This document shows, piece by piece, positions 59,331-64,000 of a DNA stretch of 64,000 nucleotides. The notes beneath the pieces are model-generated. The model was not told where the DNA came from. It ran no database searches and saw only the letters and a list, made by a program, of their open reading frames with translations. Positions within the stretch are counted from its first letter, which is position 1. The number at the start of each line of letters is the position of its first letter. The stretch covers positions 68,717,463 through 68,781,462 of the forward strand of contig JALMGJ010000005.1 in the NCBI GenBank assembly GCA_023362775.1, in the 5' to 3' direction. The translations under genes and the position numbers were made by a program. This DNA is from Charina bottae (Eukaryota > Chordata > Lepidosauria > Squamata > Charinaidae).

Positions 59331-60609
59331 TTGGTTTTAGTTTAGTTCATTACATAAAGCAAGCCATTGTCATTTGGAAAACATGTTTTATAGCTTAATG
59401 TAATGGGCAAACTAAACTAAATTACAGTATGTCCAATTGAAATCATGGATAAACTGTAATTTGGTGCAGTAAGTTAACTCAGTTAGCATACCCAGTTAAC
59501 CCAAATTCTATGCAATTCCTATGAAGAAGATATTGCAAGAATACTGAGCTGAAGGGTAGCATCCTTTAACAATTGCATCTTCCTCCTCCTGCTCCTCCTC
59601 CATTAAGTAACAATGTGATTCCAAAGGTCCACTCAAGATTTGGACTCCAGTGTAGGTGCTATAATGGTATGTGGGAATGACCTTGGGAGACAGGAGGGAG
59701 AGCCGCTGACGAGACAACCAGTGTATAAAAGATGTCTCAGCCCACAGAAGGGGAGATGGCATGGGAAATGTTTCAGAAGGGACCCTCCCTAGTTTTCCGG
59801 AGAGTAAAAGGAAAGGAGAGGAGAAATACTTTCAGTCTTGCAAGATTCTGTTAATGTAACCTTACAGTAAAGGTAGAGCTAGTACTCCTGGTTGTGTTTC
59901 TTGTCTGGACTACCTCACAAGGCTAACAGGCGGAGACTTAAATACTTTGCTTTCCTCACCTACCCTCCTTTTGGTGGGGAGCAGTTCTGTAAATCATTTC
60001 ATATTCAGTATGACCTAAGGGACAAATTACATACAGCCTTAATTAGGAACTGGTTTTTGCAATTGTTACACAAACTGCAGGTGGCAGATCAGCTCCCTCA
60101 GACCTGGAATTTGAGGGATTATAGTCTGCAGAGTTGAACTACACAGTTATGGCCATGTCTGTCGCTTCTACTCACCATTTTTAAAAATTGAAAATGATTT
60201 GCAAGGATACAGGATACTAATGTTTAAACCGTTTAAACTTCCAGAATCTCTCTATGTTTCTCTAAAAGGAAAGTGTTTTAAATGTTCCTCTAGCTGCAGA
60301 CATGCATGTGCAGTACGTATTTTACTGATGGTTGCCTGTTAGGAATGATCTTGTTTTGCCCTCCAGAAAAGTTTTGGGAAACATGGCAAATCTTTCCAGG
60401 ATAATGGTTTCTATTACAAATAAACTCACTTGACATGCTATGTTCCCTAGTAAGCTGCAAATAAACATTTATTTTTGATGGGTATACAATGGAAGACAAT
60501 GAAACTTGCTCTCATCAGCCAAATGGAATTGATTTTGAATAGCAGTGTGTGTGTTTAAAATATTAAGGGACTAAAAAGCAAGTAAATGTTAAATTATTTC
60601 TGACATCCA
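59331..60609. other. Unassigned, no gene seen
   Basis: An 81-codon ORF at 59892-60137 has no recognised domain. No splice context is convincing. Confidence 0.4.
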
Positions 60610-60890
60610 TCCATTCAGTCATTTATTTATTTGTCAAATTTCTAAGGTGGTCTGACTCCATAACAGTTTTGGGCATCATATAGTATTAAAAACAGTGGAA
60701 GACATTATAACTAGCAAAAGAACAATAGACATCCAGGAGGAGCAATAGAATTATAACCCACATATTTCTAAAAGGGACCTGATATACTCCCTAACCCAAG
60801 GCCTGGGGGAAGAGCCAGCTTTTCAAGGCTCATTTAAACAAGGTCAGGGTAAGGACCATTTGAATTTCTGCAGTCATTAGTACTTTTTGT
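60610..60890 (-). pseudogene. Decayed LINE C-terminus and tail, antisense
   Basis: The plus strand starts with catttatttatttgtc, and the 60780-60890 region resembles the antisense of the CR1/L2-group C-terminus (compare 5640-5770, with ccagcttttcaaggct against ccaggttttcag). Weak but in the right order. Confidence 0.4.
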
Positions 60891-61063
60891 CATGGTTGAT
60901 AAAAGGTACTTACACACCCTTGAGAGACTGTACTACAGAGGTAATTTGTTGTATATGTATGAATAGGCATAGAAATCCCTTTATCCTTATTTATGAATAT
61001 CTCTCTTGTCAAGTGGGGGCTGACCCATAGAATGCATAGTTTTCACACTGACAAGAAAAAAGC
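60891..61063. other. Unassigned
   Basis: No feature seen. Confidence 0.3.
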
Positions 61064-61132
61064 CCTCCTCCTCCTCCTCCTCCTCCTCCTCCTCCTCCTC
61101 CTCCTCCTCCTCCTCCTCCTCCTCCTCCTCCT
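61064..61132. repeat. (CTC)n microsatellite
   Basis: About 23 CTC triplets, giving a poly-Leu run in one frame. Confidence 0.95.
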
Positions 61133-61699
61133 TATTTCATTTCTAAAAATATCCTCCTGCTGCAGCTACATTTAAGTGATTTGTGCTCATTGTTGTCACT
61201 GCAAAGTAAAGAAAATAGTCAGAGTGCGCTGTTTCAGACCTCCACCAGTAGATGAGGGCACACTTACAGGAGTAGAAGGGAGCTGTGATTCACCCAGGAC
61301 CTTCTCTCTCTGCATTAGCTTTTGTCATCAGTTTTTTTTCCTCACTCTCATTCAGCCAGCCACCCAGCCATCTTCCATCTCTTACTGACTCCCTCGCATT
61401 AATGTGTGCATGGCAGCAGAAGAAAGCTGAGAACTGAACTTTGCAAGCATTTCTCAGGTCAACATGAGTGGTTTAGTTTAATCACAGGTGTGACAGAGAA
61501 GTGAGCAGGTTCTGTGGCCTGGGAAGGGCTGGTTCCTACCTTGCCAGCTTCAGTCCTTGCATCTGCAGCCCCCAGTGAGTTCACAATCTTCAGAATGCAT
61601 GGGAGCTGAAGACATAAGATTTTCCAATTGTAAACACTAGGATACATTGTAAACACATGTAGGCAGACACCTTACCTTCCCCAACCCAATTGTTACGGT
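61133..61699. other. Unassigned, no gene seen
   Basis: No element or exon recognised. Confidence 0.4.
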
Positions 61700-64000
61700 A
61701 GTAACAATTTTTTAAATTAAATTTTATTGAATTTTAAAATACATATTAAAAGTTAGAACAAGAAATGAAAATGAAAATACAAAATAAGAAAAAGTAAAGG
61801 AAAAGTGTAGTCAGAAAGAATAATAAAGAAAGAAATATAGAGAATAGATGGCCTCCAATCTATCTTTGGTCTTTAAGTACAATAATTTGCTTTAAATGTT
61901 AGTCCTTCATAAAATACACAGGCACTTTTCTTTGTCATATACACTTCAATTTCTACAGTATAGTCCAATCTTCTAGTCTTCATATAAATTTCTCCTTTCT
62001 TGCAATTCTCCAATAGTCCATCTGTGGTTTCCACCCTTTGAAATAATGTCAGTACACATTTACCTAATTAACAAATTTTTATAGCTACCTATTCCACTAA
62101 TACATAACCTAACTATTATAATTATAAACTAAGAAAACAAAAACAAAAAAATACAATTTCCAATACACAACATGAAGGGAAAGCCTCAGCGAACAATACA
62201 GACACACAAAAAGCCTCTCACTCCCACTATATATCGTTATAAAAAAAACAAGCTGTTCAACTAGCATAAACACATAAGCAAACATAGATCAACCGTTTCA
62301 AATAACCAACAGAGAACAATACCCAATAATCCCACAACAAAAGAGAAAATAACAATAGCCTTTAAGAATGTCAACAGTGGAATTCTCAATAATATTCATA
62401 ATAATAATTATAAGATCAGTCATCCTATAATAGCATTGATTCTGATTCCAACTCAACATCCCATCTTAGTGATATACTTCTCATTTCTGTATCTCCATAA
62501 GAAAAAATTTCTAATTTTCATATACTGTAATCTATAACATCAACTTATAATTATATCACTAATTTTATAATCTTATATCTTACAATTAAAATATCACATT
62601 TTTATACATCCATACAGTTTCTCATGTCAATTTTTAACATTTAATATTCCCAACAATTATGTTACTAGTTGAAACTTGATTTATTTAATACATTTACATA
62701 CTCTGTGTCCAATCAAAATCCATGGTTCCATTCACCTTATTTCCCACATACTAAATCTTTTTATTCAGGTTATGCCAAATTCACAATATACAGCCTGCTT
62801 TTTTCTATATCTCGTGTAGAGTGTCAGAATGATTTTCTCACCCTTTCCCCGTATTTCACAATGTCTATCCAATTGCATACTCAAATTTTCTCCCTGTCTC
62901 CACTGCCATAACATGTTTATACCAGAATTATAGTGTATAGCCTTCAGAATGTTTTTCTGGACTAATATATTTAAAATTCCCTCCTCCTGTTTCTCTTCTA
63001 TTTCAAAAACATTTTTCTTTCCTACTTCCAATTCTATCTTTTGTTCTTTTTGTTCTTGGTCTTGCAAAATTATCAATAATAATTCCAATGATTTCTTAAT
63101 TTCTAAAAGAGATTCACTAAATTCTTTTTTAAATTCTTGAATTGCTGTTTAAAAAGCCATTCTTCTTCTGTGTCCTTCAAACTACAGCAACGACCGCTCT
63201 AGTCAAAACAAAAAGATTAGTCAGCTGGTCTGTTCGTGGAAAACTACCAAGGTCTATTAAGTAGAAGGTTTTTTAAGATTAAAAGAAAAAAAAAGTTCCA
63301 ATAATCCAAAATAAAGGAGAGAATAATATTTCAAACAGTTTATAAAAGGAGAAATAAGGAATAAATTCCAAGTGAAACAAAATCCACTCTGAGAAAATGT
63401 AGAGATAAGAAATTTGTTTTACAAACGTTTCCCTGTGCTTTTGTTCTTCAGGCTGCAAGCTGCTTAACCCAAACAAAAAGTTTCTCAAGAAATAAATAGT
63501 CAGTTAGTTTGTCGGGTGAAAAATTACAAACAAAATCTCTTAGGTCCCAACTTCTCTGATACAAAAGAAAGGTAAAAAAAATGCAAACGTTTCATTATGT
63601 TGCAAATGTAGAATCTATCAAACTTCCACCAAAATCAGTTATAGCAAAGAAAGCACAAAATTAGCCAACATTTTAAGCAGAGTCCAAAAGATAAATCTTA
63701 GATACTAAAAACGTTCTAATCTAAGAAAAAAATTAATATAAAGTGATCTAAAAGCGACTGCACGCTCTTGTGTCTCTCAAGAGACTTACGTTCCTTGTAA
63801 GAGCCAGATACTCCTCCGGCCATTCCTTGCATTCACCCCCGTTCTCTCCGTGGTGGAAACTACAAAGAAAAACAGGAGTGGGCAATTCCAACGGCCCTGT
63901 GAGCAATCTTCTGGTCCCCCCTTCTTCAGGGGAAAGCTTCAGTGGTCTCACAATTTCTGTAGACCACTGCAAACAAGGAAAATTCAGCCAGGTCTTCAAC
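61700..64000 (-). mobile_element. L1-derived element lacking ORF2, continues past window
   Basis: Minus strand. The 3' end is at about 61700-61850 (ttttattgaattttaaaat antisense of the tail), followed upstream by an AT-rich middle, an ORF1-like coiled-coil segment (62765-63130) and a 5' UTR-like region reaching the window end. No ORF2 block is seen. The order matches the element at 22971-25065. The 5' border is outside the window. Confidence 0.6.
62765..63088 (-). pseudogene. L1 ORF1-like coiled-coil segment
   Basis: A 107-codon frame begins MELLLIILQDQEQKEQKIEL and is rich in Glu, Lys and Gln with heptad-like spacing. This fits the N-terminal coiled coil of L1 ORF1. No RNA-recognition domain follows. 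Confidence 0.5.

Noticed and set aside
59892..60137. 81-codon ORF as an exon
   Set aside because: No recognised domain and no convincing acceptor or donor at its edges.
60993..61175. Poly-Leu ORF resembling a membrane segment
   Set aside because: It is the (CTC)n microsatellite read in one frame.
1..64000. CRISPR array, operon, riboswitch or prokaryotic island
   Set aside because: No spaced direct-repeat array or bacterial-type gene cluster; spliced exons and vertebrate retroelements fix the source as an animal nuclear genome.

Overview
The window is vertebrate, and almost certainly squamate reptile (lizard or snake), intron-scale DNA. It is AT-rich with no operons, and long host ORFs are absent. 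Instead it is packed with the repeat mix typical of squamates: CR1/L2-group LINEs, L1, RTE/BovB-like LINE ends, tRNA-derived SINEs with a Sauria-type core, hAT MITEs, Penelope-like elements, a Ty1/copia relic and long microsatellites. I cannot name the species.

Only one host gene is supported. Two plus-strand exons (19487-19558 and 21550-21713) have canonical splice sites and compatible phases. They encode the last leucine-rich repeat and the LRR C-terminal cap of an adhesion-GPCR subfamily A receptor (ADGRA2/ADGRA3-like). The preceding LRR exons and the following Ig-domain exon were not found, so most or all of the window is probably intron of one large gene.

Layout: 0-5 kb holds a Penelope-like foldback, a SINE, L1 fragments and a hAT MITE. 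5.4-7.6 kb is a minus-strand CR1/L2-group LINE with an almost open reverse transcriptase. 8.3-14.4 kb holds small retro-insertions, a stretch that looks conserved and non-coding, and a second SINE. 15.0-17.4 kb is a plus-strand LINE of the same family, split by a solo LTR. 19.5-21.7 kb carries the two exons. 22-26.4 kb has a MITE, an internally short L1-derived element and a 5'-truncated L1, both L1 insertions with clear target-site duplications. 26-42 kb is mostly unassigned, with SINEs, LINE 3' tails attached to microsatellites, LTR candidates, RTE and L1 ends. 42.5-49.2 kb is a dense pile of decayed elements: CR1 (ORF1 esterase-like and endonuclease parts), an R4/Dong-like LINE next to a U2 snRNA scrap, two MITEs, another LINE C-terminus, then a Ty1/copia gag-protease-integrase relic with a recognisable half-tRNA primer-binding site. 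53.5-55.9 kb is a decayed L1 ORF2 split by a SINE. 58.5-59.3 kb is a Penelope-like element with inverted pseudo-LTRs, a GIY-YIG endonuclease ORF and a hammerhead-like motif. 61.7-64.0 kb is another L1-derived element running off the window.

The main themes are element interplay (SINEs sharing a tRNA-type head but carrying different tails; LINE tails leading into microsatellites; nested insertions with readable target-site duplications) and two unusual relics: the copia element with a tRNA-iMet half-molecule primer site and the Penelope element with a ribozyme-like hairpin.
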